Shown here piece after piece: positions 48,747 through 61,000 of a DNA stretch of 64,000 bases (the stretch's first letter is position 1; every line of letters starts with the position of its first letter). Under the pieces are notes generated by a model. It worked only from the letters and a program-made list of their open reading frames with translations, was not told the origin of the DNA and did not search any database. The stretch covers positions 69,094,029 through 69,158,028 of the forward strand of contig NC_134456.1 in NCBI RefSeq assembly GCF_047948215.1, read 5' to 3'. Source of the DNA: Lycorma delicatula (Eukaryota; Arthropoda; Insecta; Hemiptera; Fulgoridae). A program made the translations under genes and the position numbers.

Positions 48747-49609
48747 TCCAATTCACTGCTGTAGAACAAGAAAATAAAATTATTTTAATGCTAAAAAACT
48801 GTAATAATAACGTTTTATTTGAGAAAATCAATACTCATATGACATCAGTTTAAACAAAAAAAAAAATGTAATAAAATACAAAATAATACTAAACAAAAAC
48901 ATATTATCATTCGGTTTTTTTGTGAAAGGGTCATTTCATGCTTCAGTGGCCGCTTTTAATAAATTCTCTAACCATCTAAAACATCTTCCAACTAATGTAT
49001 TTAAAAAAAATATTACTAGTTAATCAATTTATTAACTAATAAATGAATACATTTATTAATTTATATTATTAATTAATATTTTTATACCGTATTTATTTAT
49101 TTTTAGAAATATGTAGTAAAAAATTGAAAATTTTTTATTTTTATTATTACATTATTATTACTATTATTGCCACATTTTATTATTATTATTACATTCTATT
49201 CTCCTTTTTTCTTTATTTTGTTATGTTCAAATATTTCTAGTACTGTCATTAAATATAATTATCATTTTCGTAAATTAATGATATGGAAAACAACCAGTTA
49301 TTCTCTGTTTATTAATTTTGTAATTTATAATTCTGTTCCTATTAGTAATATCCTATAGTTTATCTTAATCCCTCCCGGTAAGTCCCCGAGTAGTATCTTT
49401 TTATGTAAGTTTAACGGTAGGCTTATACGTACCTATCCCTAACAATTCGTAAAATACAGTAATTATTAGACTAACTGATCAGAACGAAAATTTATTAACT
49501 CGGTATTAATTTTTGTTATTTAGTTCAGAACAAATATTATGTAATTCTGAACAAGTATTCAAGAACATTTTCCAACCCAGTACGTAATATGAAAATATAT
49601 GTTACATGA

Positions 49610-49647
<38 letters not shown>

Positions 49648-52600
49648 TTTTCTTTCGTTTTTAACCAAACGTCATAAAATGACGTTTTTGACGTAAATTT
49701 GTAATCGAAGACTCAATCATTTTCGAAGGAATCATTTTTTTTTTCATTTTTAGTATTTTTCATGGCTTCTGCTATGTATATTTTGTCATTTTTATTTAAT
49801 TTTTAACATATTTTTATAATTTTACATTTTCAATTTTCTCTTTTAGCTATTTCTATAATTTATTAAATATAGAAACCCTGATTTTTAAAAATACATTTTA
49901 ACTAAAACTGCTTGTTTTTGACATTTCTATGTTGTTTTTAATTCATTTCTTTTTTATCATACTTATGTTGCATTATTACGTTTTTTTCTTCAGAATTATT
50001 TTCGGAGAAAAACAGTGAAGAAGCTATACGCGCGCGCGCGCGTGCGTCTGTGTGTTTTGCAATACTTAAATCTTTTGTTTTTTAAGTATTCTTTATTTTA
50101 CTTTTGTGGTTTTGTTTTGCTAGCTGTATTCCGTAGTATAAATTAAGGAATATTACTTAGAGGATTTGTTTATTTTACTATAAGCAAAGAGAACGCAATC
50201 ATAGAACCATGCTGCTCTGATGAATAAGCACTTGTAATTAAATAATGATTTCTTAAGCATCTAGCGTTGTGTGAGTTCAGTATAAAATTATACGCGTTCT
50301 GGTACTAGTATAGCAGGGAGCGTGTACTAAGTAAAGCAGTAATACTAATAATATTAATAGTAAATGGTACGTTAGGTTAGGTTACGTTTGGACCGTTATA
50401 ATTGCGAAGGTTGTAAGACCCCCATAGAGCGTTTCTGCACCAGCGATTTAGACGGATTCTGTCTTCGGTAGAGCGAATCATGCTTCCTGGATAAAAACAC
50501 TTAATGTTGGATCTCGTATTCGGATTTAATTAAACGACATGTTGTTAATGTTCTAGTAAAGTTGTTGAGAATACTTGACTGGGTCTCCCCGCGTGTCGTT
50601 AGCAAAATGGTATCATTATTCCTTATACGACATCTCTCATAATTTTCAATGTGTCCGATACCATTTTATTAAAATTTAAATAGAAAAGAAATATGAAAAA
50701 ATGTTCAGTCTATATCGAAAAATGTGTTTGTAATTTATAAAATTTGTATGGCTCAGTATTTTATGAGGTTTATAAATTTTCTTACTATAACAATTTTTTT
50801 CAGAAATATTAATTACTGTCATTAGTCAAAAATTAAAATAAAAAATTATCCAGGTATCCGACCAAATAAAATCTTGTATCATTTATTTCATGATCTACTG
50901 GAACCGGTTGAACATGATTTCAATCATTGATATTTATCCTTAACATTATATCCATTTAGTTTTAAACTGCTATTCCCGAGATATTTTGTTATCATGGAAC
51001 CTCGGCATAAATTATAATAAACAAATAATTTTAAATTAGTTACCAATAAGATTTTCACGTGAATGAATTTTCTCTTAACTAGACTTTCCTTCTACAGTTC
51101 TTAGGTTCTTTAATTTTACAGTACTGTCCATTATCTGTAACAAGATATGTGAAGGTATCTGCTTCATTGCTGCTTATATTTAAGTACTTTGTTACTGAAT
51201 GCAGTTTTTTTTATTTCCTCATAGCTTTTTTCTCAAATTTTTATTGAAGGTTTTCATATTTTGTATGAAAACGGCTTTCTATTTCTTGTGTTTCTAAACT
51301 AATAATCTGTCTGTAAATAACTTTTACAACGAACCAAGAAATTTGTGAAATATTTATTGCTACCGAAGATTATGGATACTATAACAATTTCACTAGTTGT
51401 TAGTTCAAACTTAAATCCTACGTAACAAATTTTTTACACTCGTGTAATATTGAAACAGAAATAAATGTAAATGACGGAAATAAATCTCTTTTAAATCACT
51501 AGTTGTAAGTGATATCCAAAGCTATCGAAATGCTGATAATAAAGAGATAGCAAATAATACCTACATACTGGTATTATTTTAACATTGTAAATAACAATTA
51601 CTACTTTCAGAGAGAGCAACTGCAACCCAAGCCTCTTATAACTCACAGTTTTCTTTAAAGCTTGTTACACCTGTAACAAAACTGGGACATAGGATGAAAA
51701 GCAACAAACTGATGTACCTATTTCTGTTTAGTAGGTAATGATTATTAAATGGGTAACCCATCAGTTTAGTACAGTTATGGTAGTTATGAAAACAAGCAAC
51801 TAATACTTACGACAGTCATATGAAATGTTCTGTGGTTAGCCTAATTAACTTTCTTTATATATATATATATATATATATATAAAAACTGTGTTTACTGACT
51901 TTTATTTGTTGGGCAAAATATTAAGGGAGATTATTATTAACATAACAGACTTTTACACTCGATTTATACTGTTTTAAACAAACAAAATTCTTAAACATCA
52001 TAAATACGTAACTATACGAAAATCAGAATAAGAATATTTTCGAAATGTTTGACAAAAACTACATCAACTGCTTGAAAAACGTTTGAATGACATTTGGCCT
52101 TTCGAAGAGGGATTCGTATAGACTGAACGTTATCTCCCTTGAGTAATCTTTTATCCGACTGCAAAGGATATCGTTTCTTTGCATTCCTGTCAAAATAAAA
52201 AAATAAAAATAAACAACAATTTTACTTCAACTTTCTTTGAGTGAAAGCCACTCTGCTGTTTGTACTTTATTTGTTTCATTTGCTTCTTAGTCTGGAATTT
52301 TTGAGATTGGTTTCTTTATTATGCGGTTTCTTACATCTTTCGGTCAAATAATCTCCCTTGAAATTTCATGTTTGATGTTAGATCAATGCTGTTAGTTACT
52401 CGTGTGTAAAATATATAAACTTTCCTTAAGTACCATAATAATTATATTTCAAGAAAACTAGAGTGAACTAACTTTTAAGTAATAATTAGGAATAATTCCT
52501 CTTTCATAACTTAGTTATCATTTTTTTTTTTGAATCGCTAAAATAGGTATCCTCGAATTTTTAACAAGAGTAAGTAAATAAATTGAAGTATCAGAAACAA

Positions 52601-53546
52601 ATCTTGTTTAACTTCATTGGTTGAGATAAATATTTTCATTTTATTAGATTTTATTTTTTTGCAGAATCTGTTGAGATAGTTTTCTAAATGCTTTTAAACG
52701 TAATTGTTCTTGAATTAAAAAAAATATTGTTCTGTATTGATAAAATGACTTTTAAGTAATGTATACTTTTTTATTTTTTTTTTTTTAAGGAGAAGATTTA
52801 ATTAACCTTATATTACTCTGTAAACATAAAAAATAAAACATAAATTTTGTCACTAAAATAAATGAGATCTGACAGATTAACTTTTAAAACTTTTGCTCTC
52901 TTAATTTTAAGTTTAGTTATGAAATTACAATTAACAAAACAAATTCGCTAAAAATTAAATAAATGATAAAAGTAAAATAATCTATTACAATACATAGAAA
53001 TTAAGAAACAATAGGTTAGGATGACATAATGTTATTTAAAAATATTCAATTAAAGATATGTAAATATATGGTTTTCACTTTAATTAAAACAACAAAAATT
53101 TCTGAAAGATATTTGCACCAAAAAAGTACAATTAATTTTCGTTTAGATATGAAAATAGATTTTACGAATATTATACTCTATTCCCTATTATTTTTTTTTT
53201 GTTTTTTTTTTTTAATTTTTAGGGCCATCGACTATGAGGTCAATATCCCTACTCCACATCAAAAAAAAAAAAAAAAAATGAAAAACAAAAAATTTTCTTT
53301 CTCCCCTGAAGTCGCTGGCCGTAGTCTAAAGATTAGTCTCGTCACAATAAATCATCCAGAAATTGACAGAAGACTCTTACCAATTAAACCACTTAAAACT
53401 AACATCAAAAAACATTTCAAAGTATTTTAAAAATACAATCATTTCTAACGAAATGTTTTAGAAAAACTCAAAATTAATTCACATAAAATATATATATATC
53501 AGGCACAGTTTCTTCTGTAAGCACCTATAAACTAATTTCTTCTTAA
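47881..53546. other. No gene seen; several TA and CG repeats
   Basis: AT-rich DNA with (TA)n tracts at 48719-48743, 49612-49642 and 51856-51880, and a CG repeat near 50029-50042. The ORF at 53029-53430 on the plus strand is low in complexity and Lys/Phe-rich. No exon or RNA gene was recognised in these 5.7 kb. Confidence 0.45.
50029..50054. repeat. (CG)n followed by (TG)-rich tract
   Basis: ACGCGCGCGCGCGCGTGCG followed by TCTGTGTGT: an alternating purine-pyrimidine run capable of Z-DNA, rare in this AT-rich DNA. A similar GCGCGCGC...GTGTGTGTGTGTG tract lies at 59212-59240. Confidence 0.85.
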
Positions 53547-55110
53547 ATTTTATAGCCTAGATTCACTCTTAGGCCACCCTTTCTTCTTCCTTTTTTCCAC
53601 CTTCCTGAAGGCCTCGTTGTCAAAGAGGTGTCTGAGACGGGTGATTGAGGCCTCGAAGATGGATTCTTCTGATCTCCTACTGCCGGTAACGGATGATATC
53701 AGCTCCGATGATGAGGTCAGCATTGCATCAGAGTCAAAACTCGATGCACTCCCCAGTAGAACGTGTGGAAGAGCTCGCACTTTCGTTTAAAGGCCTCATG
53801 ATTTCGGAAGCTCCATTGGTGGTCTTTCGAAATCTTTTTCTTCTAATATCTTTACTTCCTCTTTCTCAGATCCCTAAATGCTGATTTTCTCGATCTCAAC
53901 TTTGATTTGCGTTTGACTCGGCATTTTCATCAGCTTTTGTTTTATTTGGCTTTATGTTAGAACTGGTGGTCGAAGGTGCAATCCTTTTTGTAAAAGGAAT
54001 CTTTGTTTCAGTAATATCTGTTACTTTCTGCAACGGTTTTTGGCTCGTTTCGTTAACTGGTTTGGTTTAAAATCTCTCGTTAATGATGCATTCGACCATC
54101 TTGACTAATACTGGTGCCCGTTCAGGTATCATGTCTCCTGCTTAAAAGGGAGCTGCAGGAGTTGTTGGGACTGCAGCAATCTGAACATAGGGCACAGTCT
54201 TCAGCAATTTACTAGTCACAGTTCTCTTCGCATCGTAATAGCTGACCTTCTGTATGGTCTTCACTTCCTAGATGGCTACTTTTTATTTATAAACTGGACA
54301 GTTACACGACCTTTCTGATGGCAATTGACACACACAGGTGGATCCCTGCATCAGTCATGAGGTGTAACGGCTTACACCACACACGCAGATTTGTTTCCTT
54401 GTAGTTCGCGCTGCTGTATCCAAATTTCTGGTATCCAAAGCACCGCAACGGAATTGTGACGAATGGACGAATATCTAAGCAATGAAAACCATCTTTTGTC
54501 TTCTCCGGACACTTACTTCGGTTGAACGTCAGAACATACATGCGAGGCGGAGGGTACAACATCATTGCGTCATGTGTTCAATCTTCGATATGCAACGACT
54601 CCTTGTGGAATAAGGTCTTCAGCGATTTTTTCTTCTGTGCAGTTTAGCAGGTCCTGCACACAACAGCACCCTTGAAATTATTTAAAGTACTATGTGGGAC
54701 AACCTCAATGTCGACGAGTTCCATCTTCTTTGCTTTAAATAGTCGTAAAGACTGCAAGTCGTTGATGGTCAATAAATAATACTGTCGTAGTGTTTTTTGT
54801 TTCCTTAACAGATCCTCCACCTGCTTCCATAAATTAGCCATTTTTCTTCGAAAGATCGCCTTCCTTCCTCTTAGTTACAAGGTATTTAGAAATCGGTCCG
54901 CTACTCGGTAGAAACTACTTCCGAACTACTACCAAGTTTCCACTTCGGTAGAAACTTGGTTCAATCCTTCTTTTCTGGAACCCAGTACTTTGCCTTATCC
55001 TTAAAATACACTTTTTCTGCTCTTCGCTTCCGAAGAGGTTCTCCTGGATAAGAATTTTTATGTGTATCTTTTGCACGGAAGTTTAGTATTTCTTTATCCA
55101 TATAAAGAAA
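53547..55110 (-). pseudogene. Orphan LINE ORF1 (Gag-like), no ORF2
   Basis: From about 55110 leftward, pieces of an insect LINE Gag-like protein lie in order. An N-terminal YFKDKAKYWVPEKKD is near 55000. A segment from ATG 54841 (MANLWKQVEDLLRKQK) has the RNA-binding-like MELVDIEVVPHSTLNNFKGA. YVLTFNRSKCPEK and CLDIRPFV lie near 54500. A zinc knuckle at 54395-54442 reads RCFGYQKFGYSSANYKE, where two Cys and the His have become Tyr. A serine-rich spacer follows, and a C-terminal AFRKVEKRKKKGWPKSESRL ends at a stop near 53547. ORF2 should follow, but nothing of an endonuclease or RT is found below 53547. Frames are broken in several places, so the protein is dead. Confidence 0.85.
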
Positions 55111-55240
55111 TACGCATAGCCTATAGTTTGACAGTCATTATGTCTCCAACACCCTTACCCATAGGAGAATCCCTGCCAAGGACCGAAGTTGCTAATTCAT
55201 GCTGAACGGTGCAAGACTTCAGCAGAGCAGCCCACTCTCA

Positions 55241-55499
55241 ATGTTTTGGATTTTAGGCTTTTTTTAACACTTTTGTTCCAGTCGATTACAATCAAAATGG
55301 CAGGTGCACTCGCTGTTTGATTGCCTTTTTGGTAACTAGATCATGCAACAGTCCAAAATTTCAACATTCTACGGCTAATTGTTTTTGAGTTAAGCAAGAT
55401 AAGATGGACTCAGCGATGGTCAAAATAGATATTTCCGTTGAAATCTGAAAACCGAAATTTTCACAATCACAATACTTCCTTTACTTCGTACAAGGAAGT
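55241..55499 (+). repeat. TIR element family, copy B (partial)
   Basis: Half of the element seen at 3958 and 63349. It starts at TTTTGGATTTTAGGCTTTTT and ends in ACTTCCTTTACTTCGTAC followed by AAGGAAGT (palindromic end, outer arms of 8 bp). The other end is missing. It lies immediately upstream of the orphan ORF1 read on the minus strand. Confidence 0.7.
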
Positions 55500-58009
55500 A
55501 GAAAGTATAAATAATATAATTAACATTTTAAAATATCTTAACGAGTAATGTTGATAATAGTTATAAATTTTAAGACTAATCAAAATAAATTTTTGGCAGA
55601 ATCTTTTTAAGAAGTTATTGAATCTTGTACTAAATATATAGAATTACTGAATTTGATTGCTAGAGGAAGTTTAGAGCGTATAAATGGTTGACAAAGACAA
55701 AGATTTAATATAAGTAACTGACAGTTGAGGTTGTAGAATATAGAAGACACGTTGGAGTATAAGAGACTTATACTGAATATTAGAGAATAAAGAAGTTCAT
55801 GTAAGCAATCTTGTGCACATCACATAATAATAATATTTCTTACAAAAATTCGCAGTTCTTTTAAATGTAATCTACTTTTATACATTTATATTTATTTATT
55901 TAATGTTAATAACTTTCATAGATAAATATAATTGTCATTATGTCAATTACCTTTTAATGTAATTTAAATCGCAATATCTGTCACCCTCGTCATAATCCTC
56001 CTATTTGTATACATATGAATGATAGAGATTATTAAATTTTTTGAACGAGGTAATTTTTAGGATACGGTAATTTTAATTAAGAATATAGTTGTTGTTTACA
56101 AAGTAGGTAATTTATATATTCAATGATATTTTGTGCGATGATTTTGGGCTTTGTTTTTATTATTTTTTACCAGTCTCAGTTGTAATTATTTCAGAATACA
56201 ACTTAATCTCTTTTTAAAGCACCTGAGCATGTTTTTAATGACTTCAATATTTTTCTGTATTACATAGCCTACTTCACGAATATTGAGACATGATACTCAT
56301 TATAAACGCGATCTGCATTAAGAACTTTGAAGTGGATGGAGGGTGCTCGAATCTTGAATTTCAAGTTTATATTTCTTTTATATTTGAGTGTGAAGTATAC
56401 AAATATAATTAATCGAGATGTATCTTCCTTAATTTAAGACTGATAATTACAGTACAATATTTAATGCTTGTAGAATTTATAACAACTACTTTTAAATGTA
56501 TTGTCGCGTGTTCGCGGTTCGACTCTCTACCCATTACAATATTTCAGTAAAATGTTATTTTTTTATGTATGCGTATTTCCTGTTTCCTACGAGAACTATT
56601 TATTTCTTACAGGTAAATAATTTGTAATGGGTATTTTTCGTCAGATATATTTCGTACAAATATTTAAAAGCAAATATTAGTAATCAATAAAAGTCTGGTC
56701 GGCCCATTCATTATACCTCCATTTCCAGCACACGTTTATTGTAAACTGAATCCTACAAATTGAATTACCCGGTGTTTCTTTTGGTCTAGTTATGAATTCC
56801 ATCCCGCGTAGAGAACTAAATTTGGGGAAGATATTACTTGTTTATTGGTCTGCCTACGAAAACCGACTAAAGTTTCTGGCACCATGGAAAGCTCTTAGCC
56901 CCCCTCCTACCAAATGACATGTCGTATTGTCAAAAATTTCCAATTTGTCATTCGATTCCGGTTTAAACTTGAGAGGTTTGGTGGTCATTACCTCCCAAAA
57001 CAGATAAAAAGGGTACTTGTGATTCCTATCAGAGCAGACACTCCAACCCGAGTAGGCTCTGTATTGCCAGATTGATCTATTATTTCTTCCTTTGTTGAAT
57101 TACTTTTGGACGGTGGTTTCTGCTTTGCGTTTTTATAGGACAGCCCCCTGGCGCAATGCTTAAGTTTCTGCCATCGGTCACATCTTGACGAAGCATCTCT
57201 GTGTTGTTTAGGGAATCAGCTGAAATCGGGAAACAACGCTGAGGTAGGGTTTGGTCATGCCAATAAATACTGAATGAGATCAGAACCTGACCCATTCTCA
57301 GAAAAAAATTTCATCTAAAACGAAAAAGAATGATTTACGTGTTACCCAAATGGGCGTGCTGAAAGCTGTTTATACTTTGATTAGGAACTGTTAATGCTGT
57401 CGGAGCTATATTTGGATATCAGAAAGATTGACAGCATCTGTCGTTGCATACGTCAGGATTGATACTGCTGATGAGTATGTATGATCACACTCAAAAAGAG
57501 ATAGGTGACTAAGGTATTACAAACAAAGTGAATCGAAAGGAATGTAACGAGATTAGACACGTAGGGGGAGGGAGGCTAGGTCCTTCTTCATTCTGTTATT
57601 CGTCTACTATCATCTACACAAGGAGCCTGTAAGAGTGTGAATTTTCTTCCTCTAGAATACGGTTAATCTTTTACTTGAACAGAACCGTAGATTAAAATTA
57701 CAGGAATTTAAAATTTTATTGCTTCCAATTCTTTTCTCATGAAAATTTCCACTACTATAGATCACTACAAAGTAAATAAAAAAGGTTCTTGAAATTTTTT
57801 CTGGGTAATAAAGTTTTTTTTTTGCATAAAGTTTTTCGATAATATCCATTTAATCAGATTTTTATGAATTTATTTATTTGCAATAACAGTTCTCTAAATT
57901 ATCAAAGTAGTTTTTTCAGAATCCAAAATTTATCCCGCTGCCATTTTGGGTATAGAAAGTGTACCAACATTTTATTTATACCATTTTTCTCGTCTTAAAG
58001 AGACCTTTA
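55500..58009. other. No gene seen
   Basis: AT-rich, with a more balanced stretch at 56700-57600. A 71-codon minus-strand frame at 57080-57295 lies within it but resembles nothing I know and I do not call it. Confidence 0.4.
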
Positions 58010-58043
58010 AAAGGATGTAACACTACAAAGAGTGTTATCCTTT
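58010..58043. repeat. Hairpin with 13-bp stem and bulge
   Basis: AAAGGAT and AACACT, split by GT, pair with AGTGTT and ATCCTTT around the loop ACAAAG. A second short palindrome, GGAGCG-TAC-CGCTCC, lies at 58314-58328. Confidence 0.75.
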
Positions 58044-61000
58044 AAAATATTTAAGTTACAACCTCTGAGCCACCACCCAAGAAGGGGTTGAAATTCTACC
58101 TCTCCTCAGAAGGTAAAATAGTTGGCCGATAACTTATCCTGAAAGTTACACTATTCTATCTCGAACGGTTTTAAAGTTGTTGAGGGGGTTTCTATACTTT
58201 TGATTAGCTCTGTATAACATTCCTAACCGTATCTGATATAGTTTAATTCACTTAAGGTACGTAGGCTGCTTCATTCCTTACTGGATTAGTAACAAATATT
58301 TTGGTGCAAGGATGGAGCGTACCGCTCCAATTTAATTTTGAGCCTACTAGCAAAAACACATTTTCTTGTTTATTGGAACTAAAAAAAAAACAGATTTTAA
58401 CCTGAACTGGGAGACAGTACTAAGACATCGATTGGGTTGAAATATAACATTTCGAGTCGATCTTCAATTTGTTTATCTTTTCTTAAGGAAAATAAAATCT
58501 TTAAATCGTATTAATGCCTTGAAAGTCAACATTCAAAAATGTATGTATAATTAGTTGAATGTATTGAACTGACTGTTTACATAGCCCGAAAGTTGCTTAC
58601 TTCTCTTTCAACATAAATGTCCGAACGATCCATTAGATTAAACATTTTATTCGCATAAACGGAGTTTGATACTGCAACCTTGAATTAAAAAATTAGCTGT
58701 CCACTGTTGTTCTATTTCAGCCTTAACTGCTGTAATATACAAAACGTTATTCGACTTGTTAAATCTTATGTTTTGATGATAACGCTTTAAATTAGTGTTA
58801 TTCGCGGTTAAAAATAACTCCACATTATTATACTAGTAACATTTCACTGCTGTTCAGTCAAAATTGAGCTTGTTATACAAACAAACCATGTATGCATCTC
58901 CCACCCTGAAAGACATTCAAGCAACGTACTGATTCAACTGAAGCTGACACTATTCGCGTTCACAGCTCGATTCTTTTGTTTCGTAAAAAAACCTTGATAA
59001 TTTTTACTGATCTAAGTAATTTTTAAATTACGTTTTTAGATAAATTTCTAGTCAAAGTATTCGTATTTTTTACACTAATCCGATAATTTTCAAAACTCTA
59101 CATTCATGAACAGTGCTTATTTAATTCCTAAAGTCTATGTAGGCTTAGAGACAGTGAATAAACATGCGCACACAAAAAGCTTAGAAACACACAAAATATA
59201 AATGTATATATAGCGCGCGCTCCCGGGTGTGTGTGTGTGTTAGTCACTTTTATTTCTTTCATTAAATAGAACATGCAGACACACATTTACAATTACTAAG
59301 TGATGGGTAATTTTTGTACTGTATGAAAAAATTCTATACCTGACAGGATTCGAATGAATGACAGAGATGTTACCAATCCAGGAAATCAAACCGGAGACAA
59401 AAATATAGTGAACTTACATTAAAAAGTACTTCTGTCTGCATGACCTTTTTTAACAAAATTAATAGTTTTATCATCTGTACAAGCCATTATTATGAAATTT
59501 AGTATATTCTATAAATGATTTTAAACTAAACATAAAAAACTTTTGTTTTTCAATTTTTCAACATTTAATTTTTTCAATTTTATTTATCTTAAATATCATT
59601 AGTTAAACAATACTTAAAGAAAGAGAAGTACTGATGTTTAATTCTTAAGAAAATGATAGCTCATTCATTCATCGTAACAGGTCTATTAATAACAGAGTTA
59701 AACGTTTACCTAGTACCTTCTAATATTTCACTGCTTTCCATATATGAGATGACAACAGGTTTTTTTTTGCTTATTGAGGAATAGATTGCACCGATCGTTA
59801 TCTTTACTTATTTTTATTTTTGCAATTTTTAACAGCTTGTAAATATTATCGAAAAATATTATAAAAAATTTAAAAAAATTAATACGGTACTGTAAACAAT
59901 TATTCTTACAAAGAAAAAGGTTATTGATCGAATTAAGGAGAGAATTTTTTGTGTGCTGTTATATTGTTATGATGTTATATTAATCAATTTTTTATAAATG
60001 CTATAGCACTAAAATTAAATGAAAAGTGAATCTGATTAATTTTATCGAATTATAACGGGAATCGTTAAATTTTTTTCTCGAAAATTTATTTATTTTCCGT
60101 TATAACCTGTAAATTCTACTTAGGAAATAAAAACTGTTTGATTTTAAAACATACCGCTCATTTTATTAGGTAAATTTAAACAAGCAGTCTTGATTGAGAC
60201 GTTTTATAACGATTTATTACAAAAGAACGATTTATTAAATAGTAGACAAATTAATATAAACTTGAAATGTGTTTTTCGGTGTTAAAATTATTCGCCAAAC
60301 TTAGTCCATACAGTAGGCTATAACTAATTTGAAGCGCTTAGTATATTGCTACTGGCAACCAATTCGAAATGCATTAACCTAATTACTGCGTTATTTAACT
60401 GAATTTTTGGGAAAGATAAAGTGTTTCGAGTTGCTGGTTGTGAATGTATTAGCTAAAAGCCCGTCCGACCAGCTGTGCTGAACCGACCACTACCTCTACT
60501 ATGACTAGCGGTACGCGCGCTCACAAGTGACAACTTGACAACTTAACTCTCTCCCTTTCCTTTTCCTCTAAAATTTTCTCTTGCTTCTCTCAGTCTGTTT
60601 CAGTAATTTCTGAAATCTTTAAGTCCCCCCTCCACTGTCATTTCCATCTCGCACTTATTAGCTGTTTCTTTGGTTTTCTTCACTTCTTATATCTCCTAAG
60701 TTTGTAAGTAGCTAGCAGCTATATCAATCACTCGGTGGCCAACTTTATCCCATTCGTCATTGCTCTACATTGTTTATTGCCTGGTAGTTTTATATCCCTC
60801 TCCTATTTTATGTTCTTCTTCGCCACATAATTTTCTGGATGTAATATATTGGGAGTATTTCGATCACTTTTATTTATACGGACGTGAATTTGTACGTATA
60901 TCAATGTTATTTTTATTAAAAGCAAAGGGATTATAACTAAAAGCAAGACTCTTAACCAGATGTCATTCTACTTGTACTCATTTCTGTTATAGCTATTTAA

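Noticed and set aside
53029..53430. A 133-codon plus-strand ORF
   Set aside because: Low-complexity Lys/Phe/Ile composition with poly-A and poly-T runs and no recognisable domain; expected at this base composition.
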